A stretch of 64,000 nt of DNA from contig NC_134949.1 in assembly GCF_965638725.1 (NCBI RefSeq), positions 54,092,151 to 54,156,150 on the forward strand. The letters run 5' to 3'. Below the pieces are notes generated by a model that saw only the letters and a list, made by a program, of their open reading frames with translations, did not search any database and was not told the DNA's origin. The DNA is from Aptenodytes patagonicus. Lineage: Eukaryota > Chordata > Aves > Sphenisciformes > Spheniscidae. The translations under genes and the position numbers were made by a program. The stretch's first letter is position 1, and the number at the start of each line of letters is the position of its first letter. Shown in pieces: positions 13,127-25,420 of the stretch.

Positions 13127-16100
13127 GTAAGTCACCAAATTAGGTTAAAATAGCAAGCTATCCTTTACTCGGAAACCTAGAAGAAAATGCACTGAAATCT
13201 CAAGTCAAGGACATGTGGTTGACATGTGCCAACTTTCCTGAATCTTCAGTACCTATGGAAGGAATAACAAATAATGAGTCTGTGGTGTTAATGTAATCCT
13301 GCACACTATTGCTCTCATCACTGCTCATAGCAGAGCTTGTAGGTTGCTTTTATAGCACTATTCTAATACCTGAAATCGTTCAGCAAAGACAGACCTTTGT
13401 ATGTAAGCTGGATGATATTTTCATGTGAGTCATTTAAATAAAGCTAGGCAGATATATTTTCAGTTAATTTGTAAGAAAATTATACTGCAATGTATTTGCA
13501 TTGCAATATTATGCAAATTTATGAAAGTAATTTCACCTAAATTAAAACCATTGTCTTATTGAGATCGTTAAAAACTTACGCTATTAACTTCAATGCACAA
13601 GACAATTATAATGCAGGCTGGAAAATTCTCCTTGCTCCAGTTCCACTGAGTTTTTCAAGGCTAAGCATGGGTTTGTTAATGAATGAAGAATTCTTGGTCA
13701 ATATTTTATAAGCATGGGGAAGCTGTCTTCTGTTATATGTACTGCTAAGAAAAAAAAAAAAGAGAATAATAGATTTTTTAGCCTTTCTTTTGGCAGCAGA
13801 GGGGGACCTTCATTGAGCAACATGATACATTCAGGGCCTCACACACAATACAGACCCCCCCAGAAAGCTGCAACACTTCAGAAGTTTCCAGTCCAAATAA
13901 GACCAGAATTCTGTCTTTTTGAGTGCTGGAAAAATTGAAAACATTTCAGTTTCATCTATCTGAAACAAGAATAGTGGCTCGGGCATGGAGGGACTCTGAC
14001 ACGCGGAGCCACTCCTGCTGCAGAAGTTGAGAGCATCTCTCCCAATCAGACCACTTCCAGTGTCCTGGCTCTATACAGCTAAACTAAAGCGCTATCACAA
14101 ATGATAAGCAAAACACATTGCATTACTGTGTGTTATTGTTTTTTGCCCTAAATGTGTTGGGTTTTGGTGGGAGAAATGTTTTTGCAGTTGTTAAAAAAGT
14201 ACATGTAAATAGCTAAACACTTCCCTGCTACCTGTTAATTCCAATGTCAGGCCATGATATACAAAGAGGAGGATGATGTTCAAATCTAGGGTGCCAAATT
14301 TTACATCCAGTCATCCCTTCTAAAAGTCCTGCATAATTGAACTACTTCAGATTTTTGTCAAGAAGATTTTCCCCCTGATGTCTACTTTTTCACTACTTAT
14401 TTCATTATTTTTAAAGAGTAATGATCAGGTAGCTTCAAAATACAAGAAAGCATGTTAATGTAAAATACTTTCCCTCCACACTGAAATCTTACTCAGAAAC
14501 TGTGAGGTCTTCAGAAGAAGGATTGTGTCTCACATTATAGGTATTCAGAGCTTAGCAAAGTGGAGATTTAATTCAAACTGACATTTCTGTAACAGAAAGA
14601 AATAATGTATTAAGGGGTTGAATCAGGGGTCCCATTAGGAAGAAGACTTAGCACTCCTGCTGTGTTTCACTTAAGCTGACTTCTGTTTTGTATGGCCACT
14701 TGGTCCTGTTTTGCGGGATGTCACTCAAGTCTCAGAATTGAATTCTTTACAAATTTGGTGTGTTTTGCTTTTATAGCTGAAAAAAAAATCAGAAATAATA
14801 TGCAACTGAGTCCACAGAGAAAGTTACTCATTGTGAAAATATGACTCCATCTCTTCAAGATGCTTGTAGGAAATGGTTTTGCCTCTCAATTTTATATTTG
14901 TAAACTACTTGCAAATTTTTGACATTCAGTTTTGGCAGGTAGAGACTTCTGAATCCAAGGAAACAGGAAGAAAGCTTTTAAATGACCCTTAGAATATACA
15001 TTTTTCCCAGGACTTCTCACACATTACAGCTCTGATGTAACACAAGTGAGAAATTGCTTGCTTACAAACATCAGCCTTTATACAAAACAGTCTCCTTTTT
15101 CAAAGATGCATACTCACATTCTGTAAAAAACCTTGGAAATATATTATCTTTTCATTATGCTTCACTTAGTCTATGGGGAGAGTGTTCTTAGACCTTCAAA
15201 AATAAATCTAAGTGCATCTCTAAACATTAGCCCCAGGTCTCTCAAAAGAAATGTTGTCAATCATGAGTTGCTTGTGCTGTGAGCCTCATCACCATGGTAA
15301 TTCCATGGTACTTCTACATACTCACCCCCAAGGTTTCTAGTTGCAGCAGTTTTCAGAAAAGCTTAAAGAAAAAAAAGTTTTCTACCTTTCAGTAGTTGGA
15401 AATTGTATGTTAGTGTTTTAACAGTATATGTCTAAGGTAAAGTATCTCTCTATGTCTTTGGAGTTAGTGTGTTTTAACTGTAGTTTTTCACTTCTGTAGT
15501 TATGAGTCCCTGGAAAAAGGGGCTCAAAATGCAAATGAGGAAGGATCTTTAATGTAGCAGAAGTCAGGGTCCTTCCCTTCCACCCTGTCTTCCTGGAAAA
15601 CTGCTTCTATTTTTCCACCTCACTACTCAGGTGATTTAGAAACACCCTAGATCTCTTTACAGAAAACATCTTTTTTTGTTTTTTTTTTAAGAAGTGGCCA
15701 AAAACAGATATGTAAAATGCATCCTCTATAGCATCTGCATGCAAAATCAACTTTTTCTTCCCTGCAGCTCTGGTTTTCCCAGTGAGGGAAAGGGACTTTT
15801 GATGGCAAGAAACACCAGAGGTGCATGGGTCTCCCTGGGACCTGTCCTGTTAAGATATTTCTCTTCCTCAGTCAAAGCCTGTTTTTATTTCACAAGACCC
15901 ATTGAATTAAACCGGGCCAGCTATGTGAAGACTGGTCCAATTTCATATCCTGAACTAAAAGAAAGTGACACACCCACCAATCTGCCTTTTTGAACCCCTG
16001 TAATTTAGGACTGAAATCCTGATCTCCTTTAAAACCTTTGGAAGCTTTGTAGTTCACTTCAGAGCCATTAATTTGTCTTGTCGACACTTCCACTATCATA

Positions 16101-19100
16101 GACATAGACTGATCTGAGCTCCTCCACTTTGCTCCAAATTGGCTGGACACAAGCTGTGACCTAGAAGACGCTGAGGTGCATTAGCAGAGCACCATGCCTT
16201 GCTCTAAGGCAATAAGGCAATTCAGCTGGGACAGCAAGACTGTTGCAAAAAGGTATTTGATAACAACTTTCAATTGCCTTTGAAAGTTTTTCATTTTAGG
16301 GCCAATACATGTGTTAAATACCCATATCTCCATTATCTTATTTCTTCCAATGGTTATCACTTGCCCTTTTTCACATGGGACCAAACTGATTTTCAGACAC
16401 CAAAAATGTCTCCTTCATATTTTAAATGTGGAAGGTAAGCTTATATATTTGGATGGCATCTGAAATGTATATAGCATTTGACTCAAACTGTCATTTATAT
16501 GATAAGTAAGTAGCAGGCCTTTAAAGTAATAGCCCCATTCTATTTTCTGTGAAAGCACCTTATATAGCAGTTACTAATATGCAAGATATTAAGTGTGAAA
16601 CTTCAGCTATCAGAGATGGAATTCTTTCTAAGAACCTGGAAAGATAAGTCAGTATTATTACACGTTTAATTTTAATAAAGACCTATTTTAAGTATTTTTT
16701 GGTGGCCTGACAATGTTTTCTTGTGACATCAAAATAAAACAAGACAAGAAATGCCACCAACATTGTACATGGCCCTAGCCGAGAAAGAAGTTTTTTGGGG
16801 TGAATGAGCACTCTTAAAAGCTGTATTGAAATGGACAAGGAAGAATAAACAAAAAATGAAACCTACCAAAGGGGAAAAGAAAGCAATATATCTAAACTTG
16901 TCTTAAATATTTGACAATGTAAGAACAACAAAATGCCATTGAATATTGTCGTAGGCATAGAACAGTCCCTAAGATGAGCTTAAAAGTCTGACTCCTTTCA
17001 GATGAATTTGTATTTGTTCTTTAAAAAAAAAGGTAGTAGGATCAAGTGTCCAAACTGATTAAACAGTTTCAAGATCATAAGATATGTTAAATAACTACTT
17101 GTCTTTAGCACCACCTGGCAGATGATGCAACATCTGGCTTCATCCCTGCAGAGAAGATAATTAGGCCCTTAACAGACCCCCAAATCAAAAGAAAACAAAC
17201 CAACACAAATTAAAACAGAAAATCGTGTATGTGTAATAATTATGAAGAGAGCCAAACCAAACAGAGTGGCAATCTGAGAAAAAAATTTAATGAGAAGGAA
17301 TGTAAATGAGGGTGAAGGTTGCACCACTGAGCAAGGCAAAACTAAAATGCATTTGTGTGATGCTTTTTGTGCATGTATGAGTCATTTGTTGATCTTAGCC
17401 TGGAAAGAAGACTGTTTCGTGAAATAAGGGGAATCTTGCAGTCTTGATTCTCTGCCTATCTACTTCCAGGTGCGATCCTCAGACATACTTCTGGTCACAA
17501 ATCTGATGTTGGGACTTAGTGGGCTCATCCACAGTGCTAAACAAAAGAGGTTGAAGACTGAAAGAGGCATAGCTCCCTTGACTGTCCATCTTGACACTAC
17601 TCAACTCTTATCTTGCTCTGGGGCTCTGTTTTGGATTGCTTTAGTAGGTGCCTTCAAGACATGGCTTACTTGAGGGACTGTTCCCAAAAAGGCAGCATGG
17701 ACAACACTGCAGTAGGTTTGGCTCCTTTTACCCTACACTGTCCTCTAACACTGTCTCAGTGGGGTGAGGACATCTAGCTGCCATCAAACCAAGGCATGCC
17801 ACACAATCTTCTGACTTCATGCTGTCCCAGTACCGCTGTGGTGGCATCCAACACAGCCCTTACAATGTTATAGATGCTTTGAACTGAAATGACATATATT
17901 AAACAATAATATCTGGGAGCCACAGGGAAGCTACATGGGCCCAGAAGAGTAAGGTCAGCAACAAAGGCTACGTAGTGTAGATGCATCCTGCCCACTCTAG
18001 AGAGAGTTAGAGTTACCCCCAAGCTACACAGATGAGAATCGATCTTTGACATTTGGCCTTGGGGCAAGGACATCTCTCTGGCACTCTTCTACCTTGTCAT
18101 ACAGATGTGTCCAGTATGGCCTGAGCACTTTGGCCTTTTTTTTGAGAATACAACATTTCTGTGCTTAAGAAACATCTGTTAATCCAGTCAGCTAAAACCT
18201 GCTTCTTGTGATATTGAAGTGGTTAATTTACTGCACAGAATCACCTGACATTGCTATACATTTATTGATAAAAATTATGTTGTAAACGAACCACAATAGG
18301 TATACAATTACAATGGCTAGGCTACTTGGAGGCATCCCCTTGAACGGTAACCAAATTTTATCCTGGTAAATCCACACTGGGAACGGACATTGCTATTGTT
18401 TCAGACATTTACAAACAAGTTTCTCTGTAATTAAGTTAATCAGTAAACTATATAACCGCTGGCCTGTGTCACTCCTTTGCTAGTCTTAAAGAAAGTTCTC
18501 ACAGTAAAGAAGTCAACAGGATATGGTCAAAGCAGAATTAAGACGTTTTATTTATACATAGTATTTTGGGGGAAAAAGAAAAAAGAGAGGGAAAGGAGGA
18601 CTGAGTACCTTAAGGAGAGTATTTTTCTTCAAGAAATGGTCAGACCAAAGACAGCCTAAGGTAGGATACTGTCGTGTTCTCGCTTGGACATGTTTGTCAT
18701 CTGATCTTGTATTCGTCCTTGAAACTGTAAGATGTTAGAAGGTGGTTTAAACCAAATGATCTTTAAAGATCTACAAATAATTTGTTTAGAGTTAAATCAG
18801 GATTTCATTAATGGTTATGCTATGCTTTCCAAATTACTTAATCCTGAATCTTGTTCTTATATCTTTAAGTTCCTTCATGAATATCCTACGGAGAGCCGGA
18901 GGTTCACATTTTAAACCTGCTTAGGATTCTTTTCCCTTTAATTAGCTTTATATTAATGGAACAATAACTTTTACATTGAAATGTGATTTCATTGTAATTT
19001 CTGTAATATTCTAAAAAAAATGTTATTCGTCAATCTGCACGTAACCTCAGTATAATTCTGCAAATTGAAAACACTTTCTTTAGTTCCTACAAAGAAAATT

Positions 19101-19484
19101 CCCTTTCACTTCTACAAGTGGTTAAGCCCACATCAAATATTTTTTTCAAGTCTTATGTAAAATATTCTGTGTAGAATTTAAAGGAGCAAAAGCAAAACTC
19201 TCCAATGAGTTTTAGTTGCAAGTGGTATTGTGGAAAAATATTTGTAAAATGATGATCATATCCATGTGAAGGTTTCACTCTGGTATTGGTAAGCTTTCCA
19301 GATTTCTGTAAATTATTTGCAAAACATAATCTAAAAGATCTACAGCTATAAGTAACATCATATTTGTGTGCACTTAAGTAGTTTTTCTTTAAAGTTGTAA
19401 AAGGTATGCTTCCAAAAGGAAGAGCAGATAAATGTTTCAAAATAGTTAAGGCCACACAAATATAAAATGTTTCCATATTCCAGT

Positions 19485-19560
19485 GAGCTTATTTCTGATT
19501 TCACTTTCACTGCTTTATACTACTGCAACTCCAGCAATTTCAGTGGGCTGGCTCCTGCCT
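19485..19560. repeat. Possible ancient amniote SINE fragment
   Basis: Words such as TTATTTCTGATTTCACTTTC and ATTTCAGTGGGCTGGCTCCTG resemble the old reptile/bird repeat in which a TCTGATTTACACC-like word is followed by TCAGTGGG. Divergence is high and the ends are not visible. Confidence 0.25.
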
Positions 19561-20257
19561 TACAGTGGCAGGAGACCAGCCCATCTCAGACTTCTACAAA
19601 TACCTGGATAAAAGCATATGTACATTCTGGTTGGCAAGATAAGATTATTTTCTTTTGCGATAAGAAACTATTTGTTCTAGACCCACATGTACTTTGCAAA
19701 GCATAATTCAAAAAAATCAGAGCAGTTTTCAAATATCACGCAGGACAGAGCAGTGCACTGTATGCCTCTGAAAGCAGAACCCCTTCAGCTTTTGTTGGAA
19801 GCCTCGTGCACGCAGAGGGCTGGGCAACACAGTTCAGACCACACTTTTTGGATCAGGTCATAGAAATGCTTTGTCCCAGTAATTTCAAGGCATCTGGTTT
19901 CTATTTCAACCTCATCATTTGTTTTAATTTTTTTAAGATAATATTTCAGAGTAAAAGGACATTTCAACTAAAGAAAAAGGAAACAGTTTCATTTTGAAAT
20001 CATCTTTATGGAACACTTCCACAGTTTTAAACAATTATTTTTAGGAATGATTTTAGATCACTAATGCTTTGGAGCAGACCATTTCTTGCAATGTTTAATT
20101 CTAGACTCATTGACAATTTTGTGGAAAAAAAAATAATTTGACAACTGTTTTTGATCTGCTCTGGGTAGAGAATGGTGTCTCACTGAGTCAGCCCAAGTTG
20201 GCTGATTTCTAAGGATGAAATACAGATACCCACCAAGCCCTTCAAACAGGTCTACTT

Positions 20258-20296
20258 AAAAAAAAAAAAAAAAAGAAAAAAAAAGAAAGAAAAAAC
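20258..20296. repeat. A-rich low-complexity tract
   Basis: A run of 17 A residues is followed by AAAAG units. No gene-like sequence, processed transcript or terminal duplication was seen next to it, so I read it as a simple A-rich tract. Confidence 0.8.
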
Positions 20297-23087
20297 CTAC
20301 ATAGTTACAGCCTAATTATCTTTAAAAATCAGTCTGGTCTCCATAACTGTAGTATCCGAGCACTTCCCAGAGTTTTAGCTGTAAAAACAGGTTTACATAA
20401 AACAAGGCCATGTTCTCTCAGTCTCTCTTGACCCTGTCTGTTCTCCCTTTTCCCTTCCATTGCTCTGAGCATGGACTCAATTCAGCTGAATTGTATAACG
20501 TGCCTGACAGAGAAGGAAAAAGGAGGAGATACAGGCTGGTTGTTCCCCCCCCCTCCATTTAACTTTATACATTAAGACTCAGGGTTTTTTGTTTCCTCCC
20601 GAGGCAAAGTAGAATTAATGATTGTGAAAATTTTTCTAAACATATCTTTAACCAAAATGGCTCTACAGTGGTTTAAATAAACACCCAATATTGCCTCAGC
20701 ATGTGCTGCAGTTCTTTAGCAGTCCTGAGTTTTTTAACAAGCCCTGAGATTATTTTTCTGCTGTGGAAGGAGTGTTGCCTTCTCTTCTTGCTCTTTCAGA
20801 GGCCCAAGCAGTTCAGGAGGCTGGTATAGAGCTTTTGTGGAATTTCCTGTGGATGGCATAAAGTTAAAAATCAACAGTTTCTTCCTTTTCATTTTGGGAT
20901 CATCCCACTTTCCTTTAGCAAACTCAATCAACTAAGTAATTACTAACTAGCAAATGACAATTTAGGTCTCCATGGTGAACAGATTCCTTTCCAAAGAGAG
21001 ACTGAATGATTTGTATAATGATTGTGTATCTCACAATTAACACTAGTTTTTATACCTGAAGTACCTTAACCAGTCTTAATGAGCAGCAGTCTCAACAAAC
21101 GGTAAATATAATTAAAGAAAGACCACCCACTCATTAAACCTATACCGAACAATAAAGGTCAGCATCAAATCATTGCTGTCCTCACCCTTTATGTGTTTTG
21201 TCACCCCTGCAGCTGGCAGGTATCAGTGACAGTTTGCCTTTGATGCGTGAAGCTGTAACTTCACCTCCAGGCTCTTCCATAGAGTCCCCAGATGCCTGTA
21301 TTTTGTCTCAGGTCTCCGTATGTGTATGCTGTTTATTTAAAGGACATAAACTTGGGTTTGGGGAGTGCCTTCTGCTATTCTGCTTCTGCTAGTGTACTAC
21401 TCGGGGCCCTGGCCTCTTCTGGAGCAACTAAATGCAACCATAATTAAACTAATTGTTAATAATATATGGCACCATTATTCTCATTTGGTTTTGTGTCACA
21501 TTTTTCCAGACGTACATCTTGCTGCTTATTCTTGAACTGGGACCTCAACATTTGCTATTGGCAAAGATGTGCTGTGGACAATACAGCAATCACATAAATC
21601 TAAAGCACTTGTATGGCTTCTGCAGCGCGGTAAAGTAGGAAAGACAGAAGGCTGCAGAGCAAGAGCATGAGACCTTGAAAGTGAAAAACTAGGTGAAATG
21701 AAAAGGCTAGTTTCTGGCACTAACTGAAGTGAGACAAAGGAGAGGGAAGAATTCCCTCCTACAGATTTTTATTCTTTGTTGTCATTGCAGATGTTCCCTC
21801 TTCTTAACTGTTAGCATTTCTTCATTGCTTCTGATTCCTCAGAAGTGAAGGAGACTTGCCGGGGAACTGATTTTATGTCAGCAAAAATGTTTTTGGAGTG
21901 CTTCTGAAGCACTGTTAAGTAATGGTCACCAATGAACATTAATTTACAATTTCCTTGTAAATACTGCTGTCGACTCCAATAAAAGTGGGACTCAGCATCT
22001 TCCTGGAAATATCCACTATTTTTCTCAGATTCTCTTCTTGGAACTAACAAAGGAATTGTGTCAGTGTTTTCATGAAACAGCAAGATGTGGCTTTCTCCAA
22101 CAGAAAATATGAAGTACTTTGCAAATAACTTTTAAATTACTCTTTTCAGCTGGTTGATACGGGCTTGATTTTAATTACACAATCCAGGGACTGCTAGATG
22201 TTGTTGTACTTTGTAGTACAGAAAAAAATGAGACTTAAGTTGTTTGCATTTTTAAACCTGCTATTTAACAGGCAAAGTTAAGGTAGCCTCCAGATACTGT
22301 GTCGATCCCAACAGGAAAGGTTGCCATTCCTTCTACCACTGCCAGGTTTGTTGTTGGCTCAGAGGTGCCTCACATGAGAACCACACAACTGCACTGAGTG
22401 TCACAGGCTTGGAGGGGCTGGGGACCAGGCTGCAGAGGCTGGCTGGGTGGCTGCCGGAGGCTGGATGGCGAGAAGGTTGCATTTCACCACTTACATTAGG
22501 AATATCTTCCCTGCTCCTTCATGGTAACCTCACTTTCCCCTTTCAGGCTCTTCTAAAAAGTTTATTTCATGGTCTTAGTCTTCTAATTAAGCCTCACTCT
22601 TGTCTTTCCCCAGTGCAGTTTTTCCCTATCATGACGTATTCATTCAGCATTAAACAGAAATTAACACAATGTTTGAGTCTTGATCTAACTTTCACCAATG
22701 CCATAGGATTTTTGGCTTTTGTTTGGATTTCTTTTATTCTGCTGTGAGACCTAATTCAGGTTGCTAGCTTCTCTGTGGTGTGGATTGCTCTTTCTTGTAA
22801 ACGGAACATTTATACCATTAGCTGCATGGTATCTTTCAAGATTTTTTTATGTAAGTGCTGGACATTTCCACCAATAATAAAGGAGTGAGTGAGAATGGCT
22901 AAGTTTCTTTTAAAATATCTTGCAATGTATTTGTGTAGGACCAGGACCACAGCAAATCTGAGCTCAGATAATGCAATCTTTATGATTATGCCTTGTTTCT
23001 GAGATGGATGTCTGGAAGTGGAAACTTCTCTGATAACTGCAGTTTCAGAGTAGTAATAGAAATTGTTTTTGCATTATTATTTTCCAG

Positions 23088-23450
23088 GTGTCCTTTCAGA
23101 GCCAATGAGTTCTCCAGTGCAAGAGGCAGATGTGTCACCTTACACACAGTACAACAGTATGCCATTTCCCCAAGTTCAGCCTCAGATTTCATCACCACCT
23201 TATTACTCCAACCTAGGCTTCTACCCTCCACAGCATGAGGAATGGTATTCCCCCGGGATGTACGAGCTCCGGAGAATACCCTCAGAGACCTTTTTCACAA
23301 GGGAGACAGAGCTAATGGATATCCCTGCAGCCAAAAAGCCTAGACTGGGTCACTCCACGGGAAGAGTGAAAGGAGAAGAGCTCTGTGTGGTCTGTGGTGA
23401 CAAAGCCTCTGGGTACCACTACAATGCTCTTACTTGTGAAGGATGCAAAG
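23088..23450 (+). CDS. NR1H4: NR1H4 coding exon 2 (AF-1 region and first zinc finger)
   Basis: Acceptor TTTCCAG|GTG and donor AAAG|GTAGGA. It encodes residues 30-149, from VLSEPMSS (human VLTEQVAG) through [19 protein letters not shown], a stretch nearly identical to human, to the first finger [22 protein letters not shown]. The exon ends one base into the Gly codon after CEGCK, the conserved nuclear-receptor intron position between the two fingers. In human this is the first exon shared by all FXR alpha isoforms. Confidence 0.97.
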
Positions 23451-25104
23451 GTAGGATGAAATCAATTACAGAATACAATTCAGCTAATAAGCACAGCAGC
23501 TTCTGAATTTTTATTTTTTCTTTCTTGTTAATTTTATTTGAGTCATTAATCATTTTAGAGATTTAAGTTTGTATCTGGTGTACACTATTCTGTATTTTCC
23601 CCAAGACAGATTGGCAGTGTCTTCCACCATTGTCCTGTGAACATAGAGCACAGCTGGCCAACCTACAGCTCTTAAGCCATCCTTGGCTCTTGGTAAACTG
23701 AAGAACAGCTCCCATGCGCGGGCCTGGCAGCCTGGGCTCTGCTGTCTTGGCAGCTGCTGATGCCAATCTCTGCCTGTGGAAGGAACCAAACCCATGGAGG
23801 CCCCTGGGAGTTCAGTGCTAGGCTGCCCTAGAAATCAGCTGCGAACCCAGCCCAAATGCCTCCTGTAGTGTCCATTGAAAGGAAGTGAAAGCTGTCAGCT
23901 CCCACCTGCAGACTGTTCCCAGAGAATTTCTTTCCCTCCGCTCCCAAAGGACATGGTGGGTGTCTTCAGGTTTGTGAAATGAAAGGATTTCTAATTCTAG
24001 ACTTCCTTCTAGGGATAGCCCCTATTCCTAGGGAGGGAGCTTCTTCAGGAAACAGGCGGTATCTGTAGGATAAATATCTCGCTCCTTAGGAGAACAGTAT
24101 TCACAAGTTGGTGTCAGGGCAATTGGGATATAGAAAATCATTGCCATTATTAGAAACATGATTGCCAGATATTTTAGCAGAGAGGGACAAAAAGGTTATG
24201 CTGATGGAATAACTATTACACCTAAAGACGGTTACTCTGTCACAGGGCTGAGGTACATTATAGAAAGAAAAATAATGCCCCAGTTTTTCATTCTGTTCTG
24301 TGAATAAATATTTCATTATAATTGCTGTTCTATGGATAAAGGCTAAAGCTTGGACATTACTGAAGCACTAAAATATCTTAATGTGGATCTCACTGTCACT
24401 GAGAGTGGACTTTGAACTAATTTGGGGGTTTTGCTTTATCGATTACAAATTCATTTCTCAGGGCACAACAGACCACACTGGTCAAACACTTAAACATGAG
24501 TACAGTCAAGGGTCATATAGTTTATCTCAATAATTCCAATAAATAAGAGATTTGTTTCTTTCTGCTGTCTGTGTGAATAGTCTCAAAGTCAAAAAATATG
24601 AATTAATTCATATGAATGCTGTCATTATAAACCAGATTAAACTCAATTTTAATGTGAAGATTCCAAGTAATGACATATTTACTCTGTTAGTAAGCTATTC
24701 CTACTGTTTATTAACTTCATTATTAAATGTCTTAGTACTTTTTCAAAGACTTACAAACTATGGAATTTGTAAAGTATGTTTCTAGAAGAGAGGTTAAAAC
24801 CACCAGGTAATACTCAGACTAAAACCCATGGTGAAATGAAATATGCGTTCATCTTTCTACTGATTCATTTTGAATCACTCTATGTAACCATAATTTTACT
24901 GCTTTATTGGGATAATTTATTTTATGTTTTTGCTCTGTTTCATGACTGCAACATCAATTGCAAAAATAGTACCCTCGATCAAACATAGTAAAAGTTGATC
25001 TAAAGATAATGCATTCTGTTTCTACAATAAATTTTAGAGGTGATTAAAGTACCGGCTGATTCAGTAAAAAGATGTGCTGAGGATAGTAATTCTGTTTGAC
25101 AAGG

Positions 25105-25420
25105 TGAAGAGGATACTATGTTTTCTAGACCTCTGATCATTCTTGTGTATCTGCGGAATTTTTCACATGGGTATACATATCAAAGCATGATGACCAAAAT
25201 TGGGCTCAGTACTTCAGCTGTGTTCTTATCAGTGCAGTAGAAGAACTACCTCACGTGTCTCACGTTCAAGTATGAGACTAGCCCTTCTTTTTGGCGACAA
25301 GACTGTTAATTCATGCTCAATGTGTGTCCCAAATAATATGCAGATCCCTTTCTGCAGGACTAGCGCTCACCTTGCAGCACCCCGCTCCATTGATGCCACG
25401 GACATTCTTATTCAAAGGGG
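25105..25420 (-). mobile_element. Ancient CR1-like LINE remnant
   Basis: Read on the + strand it follows the reverse of an old CR1 consensus: a CCTCTGATCATTCTTGTGTA word (old copies: CCTCTAATCATTTTGGTTGC), then CCAAAATTGGGCTCAGTACT, then GCAGTAGAAGAACTACCTCA, then AGATCCCTTTCTGCAG (old copies: AGATCCCTTTCCGCAG). It is much more diverged than the CR1 at 10107 and lacks its terminal motif, so it belongs to an older, pan-sauropsid or amniote subfamily. Ends are approximate. Confidence 0.7.

Larger units (their letters stand above)
13127..23087 (+). other. NR1H4: NR1H4 intron 1 of the coding part (about 10 kb)
   Basis: Runs from GTAAGT to TTTTCCAG. In mammals a second promoter and an alternative first exon (FXR alpha3/alpha4 start) lie in this interval; I searched for its coding sequence by eye and did not recognise it. 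Otherwise there are only short unrelated ORFs, an A-rich tract at 20258-20296 and a faint ancient-repeat match near 19485-19560. Confidence 0.8.

Noticed and set aside
20258-20296. A-rich tract as the tail of a processed retrocopy
   Set aside because: No cDNA-like sequence or flanking duplication was seen upstream on either strand.
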